The notes beneath the pieces were generated by a model. It was not told the DNA's origin, did not search any database, and was given only the letters and a program-made list of their open reading frames with translations. This document shows, one piece after another, positions 1 through 8,853 of a stretch of 64,000 nt of DNA. Position numbers and translations under genes: made by a program. Source of the stretch: Salibacterium qingdaonense (GTDB taxonomy: Bacteria; Bacillota; Bacilli; Bacillales; Marinococcaceae); assembly GCF_900114715.1 (NCBI RefSeq), contig NZ_FOTY01000004.1, positions 185,818 to 249,817 on the forward strand, read 5' to 3'. Each line of letters starts with the position of its first letter. Within the stretch, counting starts at the first letter, position 1.

Positions 1-140
1 ATCATGCCGCTGATCCGCTTTTCTGCTTTTAACAGAGGATAATGCGTCGTCTCCGAAAAGCCTTCCCGTCTTTCGGCCGGTTCTATATTTTCCTGATTCA
101 GCTGTATTTGTATTTTCCTGCTGTCTTTCATCTGTACCAT
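1..140 (-). CDS. spoVK: N-terminus of a SpoVK-like AAA+ ATPase (partial)
   Basis: An open frame of 46 codons runs off the left edge of the window. It starts at an ATG at 138-140 (minus strand), 9 bases after an AGAGGGG ribosome binding site; another ATG at 147-149 is too close to that site. The visible protein is polar and ends in LLKAEKRISGM, which resembles the segment just before the AAA+ core of stage V sporulation protein K (EKEMSALVGMEE-like). spoVK follows hfq in several Bacillus genomes, and that position is the main support. The ATPase motifs lie outside the window, so the name is tentative. Confidence 0.5.
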   Translation of the reverse strand, partial: MVQMKDSRKIQIQLNQENIEPAERREGFSETTHYPLLKAEKRISGM

Positions 141-232
141 CACAGTCATCCCCTCTTTCTGAGCACAATATCCTGTGGGCGTCTACCTATACTATACGTT
201 TATCCATAGTGATTGGTGAATCAGGAGTCTGA

Positions 233-238
233 TATAAT
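233..238 (+). promoter_or_regulatory. Putative -10 element (TATAAT) for the recombinase gene
   Basis: A perfect TATAAT lies 32 bases before the preferred ATG of the recombinase gene. The -35 region 17 bases upstream (TGATTG, 210-215) matches the consensus poorly, so the promoter may be weak or activator-dependent. Confidence 0.45.
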
Positions 239-270
239 GGATACACGACCTTATGGAAAGGAAGAAAAGA

Positions 271-1266
271 ATGACGGAAAACATGTATGCTCTCCCTTCA
301 CCGGCGCAGGAGTTTCTTGAATATCTGAAAACCAGAGGGAGAAAAGACAGCACGATCACCCGTTACCATTATGATCTTGCCGATTTTTTCCGATTTGTTG
401 AAGTGTCTGCCGGTGCGGATCGCTTATCTGCTCTGGACGAAGCAACAACGCACCGGATTGAAGAGTATTTCGCGTTTCTCGTTCAGAGCAGGGACTACCA
501 ACAGCGCACGATAAAACGAATTCACACCGTGCTGAAACAGCACTTCGAATATCTTCACAGCACAGGCAGACGAAAAGACAACCCAATGAAAGCGTTCGAT
601 CCGGCGGAGTTAACCGGGGATGAGTTCACCTCCGATGATCTTATCCATCCTTCAGAAGAAAAAAAATTAATGAAAACCCTGCAGTCCGATGCAGGACTGA
701 GTGAAAAGCAAGCAGCGGCACGTCCGCTGCTTGCTCCGAGAAATCTGGTTATTATCCGCTGGTTTCTCCGTTACGGCCTTCGTCTGCAGGAACTGGCTTC
801 TCTTTGTCTCAAAGACATGAACCAGGGACAGGGGCAGCTTTTCATTCCGGAATCCACCGGTAACCCCCGCGTGGTTTCTTTATCCAAAAAAGATCAGTCT
901 TTATTGTATCATTATTTTCAGGTTATTCCGAAACCAGTCCGTCCATTTCTTGAGGATCATCCGGTTTTTGCCGCCTTTGATTTCCAGCGTCGGACGTACC
1001 GGTGGAGTTATGAAGAAGACCGCCCCAAGCAGTTAACCGAAGTGGCTATTCAGAAAATGATACGCATGGAAAGGAAAAGGGCCGGCATTGAGCGTTCCAT
1101 TTCATCGAAGCACCTCCGCAACACGTTTATTGTGCGTGCACTGGAATCAGGTCTAAGCCCTGAGTACATTCAGGAGACGCTCGGCCTGAACACGATCCTG
1201 ACATTAACAAAGTACATAGACTATGCCGCCCGGAACAACAGTACTTCCAAGAACAGCAGTTTCTGA
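271..1266 (+). CDS. Tyrosine recombinase/integrase family protein, active site degenerate
   Basis: This is a 331-residue protein with an N-terminal SAM-like core-binding region (about residues 8-100) and a C-terminal tyrosine recombinase fold. The first catalytic Arg (YGLRLQEL), the second Arg (HLRNTF) and a candidate Tyr nucleophile (TKYIDYA) are visible. The usual HxLRH motif reads KHLRN, so the His position is Lys. The GKG.K.R hairpin lysine is not recognisable, and LGH reads LGL. I chose the ATG at 271, not 253, because AAGGAAG sits 6 bases before it. It is the only complete plus-strand gene here, converges on hfq, and no phage genes are nearby. It could be a divergent recombinase or a DNA-binding remnant. 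Confidence 0.8.
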   Translation: MTENMYALPSPAQEFLEYLKTRGRKDSTITRYHYDLADFFRFVEVSAGADRLSALDEATTHRIEEYFAFLVQSRDYQQRTIKRIHTVLKQHFEYLHSTGRRKDNPMKAFDPAELTGDEFTSDDLIHPSEEKKLMKTLQSDAGLSEKQAAARPLLAPRNLVIIRWFLRYGLRLQELASLCLKDMNQGQGQLFIPESTGNPRVVSLSKKDQSLLYHYFQVIPKPVRPFLEDHPVFAAFDFQRRTYRWSYEEDRPKQLTEVAIQKMIRMERKRAGIERSISSKHLRNTFIVRALESGLSPEYIQETLGLNTILTLTKYIDYAARNNSTSKNSSF

Positions 1267-1319
1267 AAAAGCGCTGCTGCTTCGCTTTCACATAAGTCTG
1301 TGTTATGTACACGCATCGA

Positions 1320-1349
1320 AAAAGCTTCCAGGCAACCCTGGAAGCTTTT
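1320..1349. terminator. Bidirectional intrinsic terminator between the recombinase gene and hfq
   Basis: A perfect 13-bp stem (AAAAGCTTCCAGG with its complement) closes on a 4-base loop, with A/T runs on both flanks. It lies between two convergent genes and can serve both. Confidence 0.9.
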
Positions 1350-1351
1350 GT

Positions 1352-1606
1352 TTATTTTTCGGTGCCGGAGTCTGTGGATTCCGCTTCTACCTGCAGCGAC
1401 ACCTGACGCTGGGGTGCAAAGGTAGATATCGCGTGCTTATAAATAAGCTGCTGTTTGCCGTCGCTGTCCAGTACGACGGTGAAATTATCAAAAGCTTTAA
1501 CATGCCCCCGCAGTTGAAAACCATTCAGAAGAAAAACAGTGACAGGTATTTTCTCTCTGCGCAGCGTGTTAAGGAATTGATCCTGAATATTAACCGGCTG
1601 TTTCAT
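1352..1606 (-). CDS. hfq: RNA chaperone Hfq
   Basis: This 84-residue protein has the usual length and layout of Bacillus Hfq. The Sm1 region covers about residues 8-45, with Gln8 and Phe42 in place, and the Sm2 motif KHAIST lies at 57-62. A short acidic tail follows. Hfq forms a hexameric ring that binds U-rich and A-rich RNA and can bring small RNAs and mRNAs together; in Firmicutes its role is usually modest. It lies 31 bases downstream of miaA, the conserved miaA-hfq pair, and ends at a bidirectional terminator. Confidence 0.97.
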   Translation of the reverse strand: MKQPVNIQDQFLNTLRREKIPVTVFLLNGFQLRGHVKAFDNFTVVLDSDGKQQLIYKHAISTFAPQRQVSLQVEAESTDSGTEK

Positions 1607-1637
1607 GACATAACGTCCTCCTCATCATACTCTGCCT

Positions 1638-2585
1638 CTATTCATACCTATTCGACGGCGGATCATATTCTCCTTCTATCAACTGAATCATTTTCTCGAT
1701 TTTTTCTTCATGAAGGCGGTCTGTCATGTCGAACCAGTTCACATCTTCTTTATTGCGAAACCATGTTAACTGCCGTTTGGCATACTGTCTGGAATGCTGT
1801 TTCAGTGTCTCCACTGCTTCAGTGAATGAACAACGCCCTTCAAAGTATGGAAAGAATTCTTTATATCCGATGGCCTGGGCCGCCTGAGCATGATGCGGAT
1901 ACTCATCATACAGCCATTTTGCTTCGTCAATAAGCCCCTCATGAATCATCTGTTCCACTCTCGCATTGATGCGTTGGTACAATACACTTCGTTCCATCGT
2001 CAAACCGATCATGAGGTGGTGATACGGGGTAGCGGATTCTGATTCGAAAGACCGCGCCGCCTGTCCCCCGATATGTTGGATTTCCAACGCTCGAATCGTT
2101 TTTTTTATATTATTTGGATGAATACGGCCTGCACTTTCTTCGTCGATTCTCCGCAGTTTGTCATGAAGCGCGCGGGCGCCGTACTGCCGGGCAAACTCTT
2201 CCATTTCCCGGCGGAATTCCGGATCGCAGGGCGTATCGTGAAAATCGAATCCACGGATAACAGAGCGGATATAAAGTCCGGTGCCGCCCGCAATAATGGG
2301 TAGTTTCCCCCGTGCATTAATACTTCGGATGCGCTCGGCTGCTTTCTGTTGAAAGGCAGCCGCAGAATATGTATCATCCGGAAAACGTTCATCGATAAAG
2401 TAATGAGGGATGCCGCGCCGCTCGTCTTTGGGTACTTTTGCCGTGCCGATATCAAGACCTTTGTAAATCTGCATGGAGTCTCCACTCAGAATTTCCCCAT
2501 CAAAATACGAAGCAAGCCGGATCGCGGTTTCTGATTTACCGACGGCTGTAGGCCCGGCGATAACGACGACTCTGTCTTTTGTCAT
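1638..2585 (-). CDS. miaA: tRNA dimethylallyltransferase MiaA
   Basis: The 315-residue enzyme transfers a dimethylallyl group to N6 of A37 in tRNAs that read codons starting with U. The P-loop GPTAVGKS is at residues 11-18, followed by the family motifs SGDSMQIYKGLDIGTAK and GGTGLYIRS. The C-terminal stretch KRQLTWFRN is also typical. The start ATG follows AAAGGAGAG at good spacing. MiaA makes the substrate for MiaB, which is also encoded in this window. It is followed by hfq. The gene appears intact. Confidence 0.97.
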   Translation of the reverse strand: MTKDRVVVIAGPTAVGKSETAIRLASYFDGEILSGDSMQIYKGLDIGTAKVPKDERRGIPHYFIDERFPDDTYSAAAFQQKAAERIRSINARGKLPIIAGGTGLYIRSVIRGFDFHDTPCDPEFRREMEEFARQYGARALHDKLRRIDEESAGRIHPNNIKKTIRALEIQHIGGQAARSFESESATPYHHLMIGLTMERSVLYQRINARVEQMIHEGLIDEAKWLYDEYPHHAQAAQAIGYKEFFPYFEGRCSFTEAVETLKQHSRQYAKRQLTWFRNKEDVNWFDMTDRLHEEKIEKMIQLIEGEYDPPSNRYE

Positions 2586-2710
2586 GACAACTCTCCTTTT
2601 ACAAACACTGTATACAAAACCCGGGGACCCAGGCCCACTCTGCTGCCGCAGTAAACCTGCTTTCTACTGGATTCAAGGAGCTCCTCACTCGCGCCTTCGT
2701 CAAAATAAAA

Positions 2711-2732
2711 ATCCCTTTTTATAAAAAGGGAT
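2711..2732 (-). terminator. Intrinsic terminator after the miniprotein gene
   Basis: A perfect 22-base palindrome (ATCCCTTTTTA and its complement) is followed on the minus strand by TTTTTATTTT. It lies 25 bases beyond the stop of the 35-codon ORF and separates it from miaA. Confidence 0.8.
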
Positions 2733-2756
2733 CTCCCGGAGGTATAAGAGCAGGGT

Positions 2757-2864
2757 TTAGTGATCGGATTGAGACTGCTTCATAAAATAAACAGCCATGA
2801 TGGAGCTGATAAAGATAGCGAGTCCCGAAACACTGAGTATAGCAATCAAATCAAAAGCAGTCAT
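2757..2864 (-). CDS. 35-aa single-span membrane miniprotein
   Basis: A short frame encodes 35 residues. MTAFD is followed by one hydrophobic helix of about 22 residues (LIAILSVSGLAIFISSIMAV) and a polar tail ending KQSQSDH. Three points support a real gene: an AAGGAG ribosome binding site 9 bases before the ATG, an extended -10 element just upstream, and a strong terminator 25 bases after the stop. It forms its own transcription unit between mutL and miaA. I do not recognise the family and assign no function. Such peptides often bind or stabilise larger membrane proteins, which is only an analogy here. Confidence 0.7.
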   Translation of the reverse strand: MTAFDLIAILSVSGLAIFISSIMAVYFMKQSQSDH

Positions 2865-2897
2865 GATCCACTTCTCCTTCATAAACCATTTTCAGGC

Positions 2898-2906
2898 ATT
2901 ATAACA
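2898..2906 (-). promoter_or_regulatory. Extended -10 promoter for the miniprotein gene
   Basis: Read on the minus strand, the sequence is TGTTATAAT, an extended -10 (TGn plus a perfect TATAAT), 33 bases before the miniprotein ATG. No convincing -35 is present, as is usual for extended -10 promoters. Confidence 0.5.
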
Positions 2907-2962
2907 TATGATATACCCAGAGCATCCCCCGAAAATGTGACGAAGATGCAAACATTTTCACA

Positions 2963-4840
2963 CTACATAACCCGCTTAAACATTTTTTCCATATCATAAC
3001 CGGAAAAATGAATAAAAACAGGTCTCCCGTGAGGACAGGTGAACGGTGTCTCACAATGACGCAGGTCGTTTAGGAGCGACTGTATTTCATCACCACGGAG
3101 ATGACGGTTCGCCTTAATTGCCCCTTTGCAGGACATCAATATGGCCGCTTCTTCGAGCAGCGCAGAAACGCGGATCTTCTTGTCTTCAAACAGCTGCTGA
3201 ATCAATTCCCGGATCGTATTTTCTTCCTCTCCTTCGGGAAACCAGGCTGGGTGAGAAGAAACACGGTACGTCCGGAACCCGAATGGTTCAAGATACACAC
3301 CTGCCTGCTTTAACTCTTCTTCATAGGAAGCGATGATGCGTTCTTCTTCCGAAGAGAGTTCCAGAGTGATTGGGATCATGAGCTCCTGAATATGGCGGTT
3401 GGTTTCTGTGATTTTGTCCCGGAAGTATTCATAATAAATTCGTTCCTGGGCAGCATGCTGATCAATAATATAAAGTCCGGTATCATTCTGGGCAAGAATG
3501 TACGTCCCGTGAAGCTGCCCGATAGGTTCAAGTTCGGGAACGCGGCCGGCATCGGGGTTCTCAGCTTCTGTTTTCCCGGATTCCGCTGCAGGGCGGACAG
3601 CGTATTGTGTATCGATGGTTTCTTCTGTCCGGGCAGCAGGGTCCGGTTCCAAAGCATAAGCCGGCGCACTGGACTCCATCGCTTCTTCCGGAGCGGGCTG
3701 CATCGCCTCCTGCGGCTGTGTGCTGGAGGCCGGAGAAGAGACGGTTTTCTGACGACGGGAATGCTCTGCTCCACGGGATGGTGTATCCCATTCGAGCGGC
3801 ATCTGTTCCGACTTCGGATTTTTTGCCCGCGATGTTTCCACTTCCGGAATAAATGTCTGCTTTTGCAGCGTCTCTTTTAAAGCTTGTTCAATAAGTGAGA
3901 GCAGTTCCTGTTCCTTGCTGATTTTCACTTCCAGTTTTGCCGGATGGACATTGACGTCAATCAGCACCGGGTCCATCTCGATATGAAGAACAATCATCGG
4001 ATGACGGCCGATTGGCAGCAGCGTATGATAAGCTTTTTCCACAGCTTTTACAATGGGGAAGTGTCTGACGTAACGTCCGTTAATAAAAATGGAGATGTAC
4101 TGCCGCGATGCCCGGTTCACTTCCGGTTCAGCCGCCAGTCCCTGAATCCTGTAATCCATGGAAGATGCTTGCACCGGTAGAAATCCTGCGGCGGTGCGGC
4201 GGCCGTATATCGCCGCAAGAACAGCTTTCATATCTCCGTTTCCATTTGTGAAAAGGAGCTGTCGTCCATTGTGGGACAACGTGATGGCAACAGACGGATT
4301 TGCAAGCGCCAGACGGTTCACCACATCCGTAATATTACCGGTTTCGGTATGGATGGTTTTCATATATTTCAGACGAGCCGGTGTATTGAAAAACAAGTCC
4401 CGTACCGTAATGTCTGTTCCTTTCCGGGATTTTGCAGCAGAAAGGGCTATCCGCTTTCCCCCTTGATAACGGATGAGTGTTCCTTCTCCTTCCCCGGTTC
4501 CGGTCGTCAAGTCAAGATTGGACACCGCAGCAATACTGGGCAGTGCCTCGCCGCGGAAACCAAGGCTCGCAATCTGAAACAAATCCCGCTCTGATGTGAT
4601 TTTGCTCGTGGCGTGCCGGAGAAACGCCAGCTCCGCATTATCCCGCGTCATACCGCTGCCGTTGTCCACCACCCGTATTTTAGACAGACCACCTTCTTCA
4701 ATGTCAATATCGACCCGGGTACTGCCGGCATCTACAGCATTTTCCACCAGTTCTTTTACAATCGAGGCGGGGCGTTCCACCACTTCTCCGGCTGCGATTT
4801 TATTGGATAATTCGTCGGTCAGTTTTTTTACCTCTGCCAT
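2963..4840 (-). CDS. mutL: DNA mismatch repair protein MutL
   Basis: This 625-residue protein has an N-terminal GHKL ATPase ([27 protein letters not shown]) and a C-terminal dimerisation/endonuclease domain. The metal-binding endonuclease motif [12 protein letters not shown] is at residues 460-471, with CKGAIKA near 571 and CPHGRP near 602. This is a nicking-type MutL, as expected where there is no MutH. An acidic, Pro/Ser-rich linker of about 90 residues joins the two halves. The gene starts 12 bases after mutS and is probably co-transcribed with it. MutL links mismatch recognition by MutS to strand removal. Confidence 0.98.
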   Translation of the reverse strand: MAEVKKLTDELSNKIAAGEVVERPASIVKELVENAVDAGSTRVDIDIEEGGLSKIRVVDNGSGMTRDNAELAFLRHATSKITSERDLFQIASLGFRGEALPSIAAVSNLDLTTGTGEGEGTLIRYQGGKRIALSAAKSRKGTDITVRDLFFNTPARLKYMKTIHTETGNITDVVNRLALANPSVAITLSHNGRQLLFTNGNGDMKAVLAAIYGRRTAAGFLPVQASSMDYRIQGLAAEPEVNRASRQYISIFINGRYVRHFPIVKAVEKAYHTLLPIGRHPMIVLHIEMDPVLIDVNVHPAKLEVKISKEQELLSLIEQALKETLQKQTFIPEVETSRAKNPKSEQMPLEWDTPSRGAEHSRRQKTVSSPASSTQPQEAMQPAPEEAMESSAPAYALEPDPAARTEETIDTQYAVRPAAESGKTEAENPDAGRVPELEPIGQLHGTYILAQNDTGLYIIDQHAAQERIYYEYFRDKITETNRHIQELMIPITLELSSEEERIIASYEEELKQAGVYLEPFGFRTYRVSSHPAWFPEGEEENTIRELIQQLFEDKKIRVSALLEEAAILMSCKGAIKANRHLRGDEIQSLLNDLRHCETPFTCPHGRPVFIHFSGYDMEKMFKRVM

Positions 4841-4852
4841 AACCGCCCCTCC

Positions 4853-7468
4853 TTATTCTTTCAATTTCTGCTGATACTCATACAATAATTCGAGTGCCTG
4901 AATCGGCGACATATGAAGTACATCCGCCTTTTTCAGGTCCTCCACAACAGGATGCGTTCTGCTCGTATGTTTTTGTTTTGTTCCGCTGGGAGATTCGGGT
5001 TCGAACAATGCGAGTTGTTCCCCGTCCCCGGGGTCAGTATCAGACGATGGATCGTCTGTCTGCACAGGAGCTTCCTCAATCCGCTCTTTTAAAATCGCAG
5101 CATCATTTCCTTCAAATTGATGAAGAAGCGTTTCCGCGCGGTCCAGCACTCCTTCGGGCAGTTCCGCGAGTTTGGCAACATAAATGCCGTAACTCCGGTC
5201 CGCTCTTCCCTGCTCCACCTTATGAAGAAACACAATATTTCCTTCTTCTTCCACAGCACGGACATGGACATTGAACAGTTTCGACATCGTGTCTTCGAGT
5301 GTCGTCAGTTCATGATAGTGGGTGGAGAACAATGTTTTGGCACCAACGCGCTCATGGATATATTCCACGATCGACTGCGCCAGCGCCATCCCATCGTAAG
5401 TCGACGTTCCGCGGCCGATCTCATCAAGAAGAATGAGACTGTCCGGGGTCGCCATCGAAAGCGCCTGCTTCGTTTCCAGCATTTCAACCATGAACGTGCT
5501 CTGCCCGGACGTTAAATCATCCGATGCTCCGATACGCGTGAAAATCTGGTCAAATACCGGGAGTTCAGCCTTTTCTGCGGGAACAAAGCATCCGGCCTGG
5601 GCCATGATGGAAATCAGCGCGGTCTGGCGCATGTACGTGCTTTTACCGGCCATGTTCGGGCCTGTAATCAGCAGTATCTCCCGCTGATCATTTAATTCCA
5701 TGTCGTTGGCGACGTATTCTCCCTGGTCCAGCATCTGTTCAATCACCGGATGCCTCCCGTCGGTAATAGAGAGCCGGCGGCTGCTGGAGAATTCCGGGCG
5801 CACGTACTGCATCCGTTCACTCTGTACAGCAAATCCCTGCAGTACGTCCATTTCACTGATAATCCGTGCCGTCTGCTGAAGCGGCTGAAGGTATTCTTTA
5901 ACCCGATCTCTGATTTCAAGAAACAGCTGGTATTCCAGTTCCGTGCTGTGCTGCTCTGCACCAAGAATCATCTCTTCTTTTTCTTTCAGTTCCGGGGTAA
6001 TATAACGTTCGGCGTTCGTTAACGTCTGTTTCCGCTCATATCTGCCTTCCGGAAGATAGGGGATGTTCGGTCTGGTAACTTCAATATAATACCCGAACAC
6101 CTTGTTAAATCCGACTTTCAACGATTTAATTCCAGTTGCGTCCCGTTCTTCTTTTTCGAGTCTGGATATCCAGTCTTTTCCGTTTCGGCTTGCTTCTTTA
6201 TATTCATCCAGTTTATCATGCCAGCCTTCTTTAATAAGGCCCCCGTCCGTAATGGAAACCGGCGGATCCTCTTCCAGACTTTTCTCTAACATGCTGCGCA
6301 GACTACTGAAATCTCCTGCGCGTTCGGTCCATTCTTTCATTGTTTCATTTTCCAGCGAGTCAAGCAGGGAAAAAAGGTCAGGCAGCTCCTGAAGCGAACG
6401 CCGGAGCTGCACCATTTCCCTGGCATTCACATTGCCGTAGGCGGTTTTGCCGGCCAGCCGTTCAAGATCATATACGTAGCGGAGTCTGTCTCTTAGTTCC
6501 TCTCTTTCAAAATAATGCGCGAGAAACGACTCTACCACCGAGTGCCGTTTTTTCATATCGCCTGCATTCAAAAGGGGCTGCTCCACCCATTTTCTAACGA
6601 GACGACCGCCCATCGCTGTAACGGTCTGATCCATGAGCCAAAGCAGTGACCCTTTTTTATTGTGATCCATCAGGGTTTCTGTCAGCTCCAGGTTCCGGCG
6701 CGCATGAATATCAAGCTGCATGCTGTCTTTCGGGCGGTACAAAAGCATCGTCTGAAGGTGGGATAACGACCGTTTCTGAGTCCGCATAAAGTAATTCGTC
6801 AGGAGCGCGAACGCCGTCTCCACTTTTAATCCTGTATTTCCCGGAAGAAGGGTTTGAAATTCCTGCTGAAGCTCTGTGTTTTCTTCTGTGGAACAGACAA
6901 TCGATGCGGGAAGAATGTTTCCGGCGTCAAAAAAAGAAGGAACAATCAGCTCCTTTATTCCGGTCCGCGTTATTTCGCGCTGCCACTGACGGGTATCTTT
7001 ATCCAGGACCGCCCCTTCTATTTCTCCTGTTGTTAAGTCTGCTTTTACAAATGAAGCAGTTCCGTCCTCACAGGGATAGAGAGCGGCGGTGAAATTATTT
7101 TCATTCTCTCTGACAGCCCTTCCTTCCATGACAGTCCCCGGTGTTACCACCTGTACAACTTCGCGGCGGACGACACCCTTTGCAGTTTTTGGATCTTCCA
7201 CCTGCTCGCAGATGGCAATCTTATATCCTTTTTCGATGAGAGTGGAAATGTACTGCTCAGCCGAGTGATACGGCACCCCGCACATTGGAATGTGCTGCTC
7301 GTTACTGCTTCCCCGACGGGTCAGCGTAATTTCAAGTTCCCGGGCAGCCTGCACGGCGTCATCGAAAAAAAGCTCGTAAAAGTCACCAAGCCGGTAAAAT
7401 AAAAATGTATCCCCGTATTGCGATTTTATATCTTTATATTGTTTCATCATGGGTGTTTCTTCGGCCAC
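4853..7468 (-). CDS. mutS: DNA mismatch repair protein MutS
   Basis: The 871-residue protein recognises base mismatches and small loops. The N-terminal mismatch-binding domain carries the GDFYE motif that holds the wedge phenylalanine (YRLGDFYELF). The C-terminal ATPase has Walker A GPNMAGKST, the signature DDLTSGQSTFMVEM and Walker B LILLDEIGRGTS. The C-terminus ends SPIQALELLYEYQQKL. The start is GTG at 7466-7468, 7 bases after GGAGG. mutL follows after 12 bases. Length and motifs are ordinary for Bacillus MutS. Confidence 0.98.
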   Translation of the reverse strand: MAEETPMMKQYKDIKSQYGDTFLFYRLGDFYELFFDDAVQAARELEITLTRRGSSNEQHIPMCGVPYHSAEQYISTLIEKGYKIAICEQVEDPKTAKGVVRREVVQVVTPGTVMEGRAVRENENNFTAALYPCEDGTASFVKADLTTGEIEGAVLDKDTRQWQREITRTGIKELIVPSFFDAGNILPASIVCSTEENTELQQEFQTLLPGNTGLKVETAFALLTNYFMRTQKRSLSHLQTMLLYRPKDSMQLDIHARRNLELTETLMDHNKKGSLLWLMDQTVTAMGGRLVRKWVEQPLLNAGDMKKRHSVVESFLAHYFEREELRDRLRYVYDLERLAGKTAYGNVNAREMVQLRRSLQELPDLFSLLDSLENETMKEWTERAGDFSSLRSMLEKSLEEDPPVSITDGGLIKEGWHDKLDEYKEASRNGKDWISRLEKEERDATGIKSLKVGFNKVFGYYIEVTRPNIPYLPEGRYERKQTLTNAERYITPELKEKEEMILGAEQHSTELEYQLFLEIRDRVKEYLQPLQQTARIISEMDVLQGFAVQSERMQYVRPEFSSSRRLSITDGRHPVIEQMLDQGEYVANDMELNDQREILLITGPNMAGKSTYMRQTALISIMAQAGCFVPAEKAELPVFDQIFTRIGASDDLTSGQSTFMVEMLETKQALSMATPDSLILLDEIGRGTSTYDGMALAQSIVEYIHERVGAKTLFSTHYHELTTLEDTMSKLFNVHVRAVEEEGNIVFLHKVEQGRADRSYGIYVAKLAELPEGVLDRAETLLHQFEGNDAAILKERIEEAPVQTDDPSSDTDPGDGEQLALFEPESPSGTKQKHTSRTHPVVEDLKKADVLHMSPIQALELLYEYQQKLKE

Positions 7469-7503
7469 GTCTATTCCTCCACTGCTGATTGATGTATATT
7501 CTT

Positions 7504-7512
7504 ATTATATCA
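7504..7512 (-). promoter_or_regulatory. Putative extended -10 promoter for mutS-mutL
   Basis: The minus strand reads TGATATAAT, an extended -10 with a perfect hexamer, 36 bases before the mutS GTG. The -35 region falls in the cotE terminator and is not consensus. Confidence 0.45.
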
Positions 7513-7525
7513 TACGGGTTTTGAT

Positions 7526-7569
7526 GAAAGGAAAAAGCCCGGTTTATTTTAACCGGGCTTTTTCCTTTC
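7526..7569 (-). terminator. Intrinsic terminator after cotE
   Basis: A perfect 19-bp stem (GAAAGGAAAAAGCCCGGTT and its complement) has a 6-base loop. It starts immediately after the cotE stop. The inner GC-rich part followed by TTTTT is a classic terminator, and the symmetry allows function in both directions. Confidence 0.9.
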
Positions 7570-7570
7570 A

Positions 7571-8137
7571 TTATTGATCCTTGTCTTCAAGAAAATCCGT
7601 ATCAATAGACTTCAGTTCTTCTTCTGATACCTGCTCTTCCCATTTCACGTTTTTATAATCATCATCTTCGGCATCGGGATGTATCTGAATACATACTTTC
7701 GTTTCTCCTATAAGTTCCGCGGAAAATTCTTTTTCCACTTCCACTTCTACATCTTTTCCTTTCTCCCCGATTGCCGCTTCAATCGTATTGGGCTGCTTTA
7801 ACGCCCTGGCGATAACATCCACTTCATCCGTGATGAGCTCCTTCTGCTTCATCTTCAGCGGTATCAACTCGGTATAGGTGACATTCCCGGTTGTCACATC
7901 CGTTTTCGTATTGTCTTCATAGGAATACCACACGTTGACATCATAACGGCCGTTTACCTCGATGGAATCTCCTCTTCTGTCCGCATCGTACTCATGATTT
8001 ATGATCCAGCAGCCCAGGATGCTGGAAGGTTTTTGAGGGGGTTTTACAACATGAGTATCCCTGCAGTGTTTTTTTCCTTTACCACACACAGCCTTTGTGA
8101 CGATTTCCCGGTATCTCGCTTCGTTTTCCGTCGGCAT
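7571..8137 (-). CDS. cotE: Outer spore coat morphogenetic protein CotE
   Basis: The 188-residue protein matches CotE over its length: YREIVTKAVCGKG near the start, KPSSILG, INHEYDADRRGD, a VNVWYSYEDNTKT stretch, and a very acidic C-terminus. CotE surrounds the forespore and directs assembly of the outer coat. I chose the ATG at 8135-8137, preceded by GGGAGGG, because an upstream in-frame ATG would add 14 residues with no counterpart in the family. Its upstream region holds a possible sigma-K-type promoter and a terminator lies directly downstream, so it is probably monocistronic. Confidence 0.95.
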   Translation of the reverse strand: MPTENEARYREIVTKAVCGKGKKHCRDTHVVKPPQKPSSILGCWIINHEYDADRRGDSIEVNGRYDVNVWYSYEDNTKTDVTTGNVTYTELIPLKMKQKELITDEVDVIARALKQPNTIEAAIGEKGKDVEVEVEKEFSAELIGETKVCIQIHPDAEDDDYKNVKWEEQVSEEELKSIDTDFLEDKDQ

Positions 8138-8196
8138 CGATGACCCTCCCTTTTCTACATAGAAGTGCCATGAAGACACTCCGTGTCATTCTTGTT

Positions 8197-8224
8197 TAAC
8201 TATATGCAGGTCCACCGCCTAAGT
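8197..8224 (-). promoter_or_regulatory. Possible sigma-K-like promoter for cotE
   Basis: On the minus strand AC is followed after 16 bases by CATATAGTT, close to the sigma-K pattern AC-N16/17-CATANNNTA with one mismatch at the end. In B. subtilis cotE is read by the mother-cell sigma factors E and K. The match is suggestive only. Confidence 0.35.
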
Positions 8225-8330
8225 TGACCACTTTATTTTATGAATTATTTTTAGTCTGAAATGAAAAATATTATGGTACGTGAAATTTTATATGAGGGTA
8301 CCAGCAATGACGCTTTATACAGCATTAAAA

Positions 8331-8372
8331 AATCCGGACGATGCTGCCGATTGCAGGAACATCGTCCGGATT
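8331..8372 (-). terminator. Intrinsic terminator after ricA
   Basis: A 13-bp perfect stem (AATCCGGACGATG and its complement), with a small inner hairpin in the loop, is followed by TTTTAA on the minus strand, 50 bases past the ricA stop. The 8138-8421 stretch otherwise holds only the cotE upstream region. Confidence 0.85.
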
Positions 8373-8421
8373 AACGCCGATCCGGTATTTTATTTCCCCG
8401 GCTTTTTCAGCCAAAACCCGG

Positions 8422-8853
8422 TTACTGCTGTTTCAAATCAAGGAACGGGGATCCGCCGGTCGTTCCTTTTAATTTGTCTCCACCGGTGGATTCAATAATC
8501 TCATCGGTTACTTTGTTGGAGATTGTCGTCGAGACTAATTGCAGGAGCTCGTTCACATCTTTTTGGCTCTGCTGAAACTCTTGCACAATCGGGATGTTTT
8601 CAATCTCTTCATTTAGTGCAGCGAGTTCTTCTTCCGCCTGCTTCAATGCCTCTTTTTTCTCGTAATGCTGCAGGTTGACGGCCTGCTTCTGTTTGTTTTT
8701 TATTTTCTGGATCAGTTCCTGCACCCTTACGTTGCGGTTAATCTGGGCTTCGGCACGTTTGAAAAAGTCCACTTCTTCTGTTTCAGAAATAAGCGTTCCA
8801 AGTTCGCGGGCCTTGTTCAATACTTCCTGTTTTGAATAGACAGATTCACTCAT
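8422..8853 (-). CDS. ricA: RicA/YmcA, subunit of the RNase Y specificity complex
   Basis: The 143-residue, mostly helical protein belongs to the YmcA/YlbF (Com_YlbF) family. Long charged helices with heptad-like spacing cover about residues 30-110. In B. subtilis RicA joins RicF and RicT in the Y-complex, which binds iron-sulfur clusters and directs RNase Y cleavage; it affects competence, sporulation and biofilm formation. The start codon overlaps the miaB stop by one base (TAATG), so translation is coupled. RNase Y itself is encoded about 5 kb away in this window. Confidence 0.92.
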   Translation of the reverse strand: MSESVYSKQEVLNKARELGTLISETEEVDFFKRAEAQINRNVRVQELIQKIKNKQKQAVNLQHYEKKEALKQAEEELAALNEEIENIPIVQEFQQSQKDVNELLQLVSTTISNKVTDEIIESTGGDKLKGTTGGSPFLDLKQQ

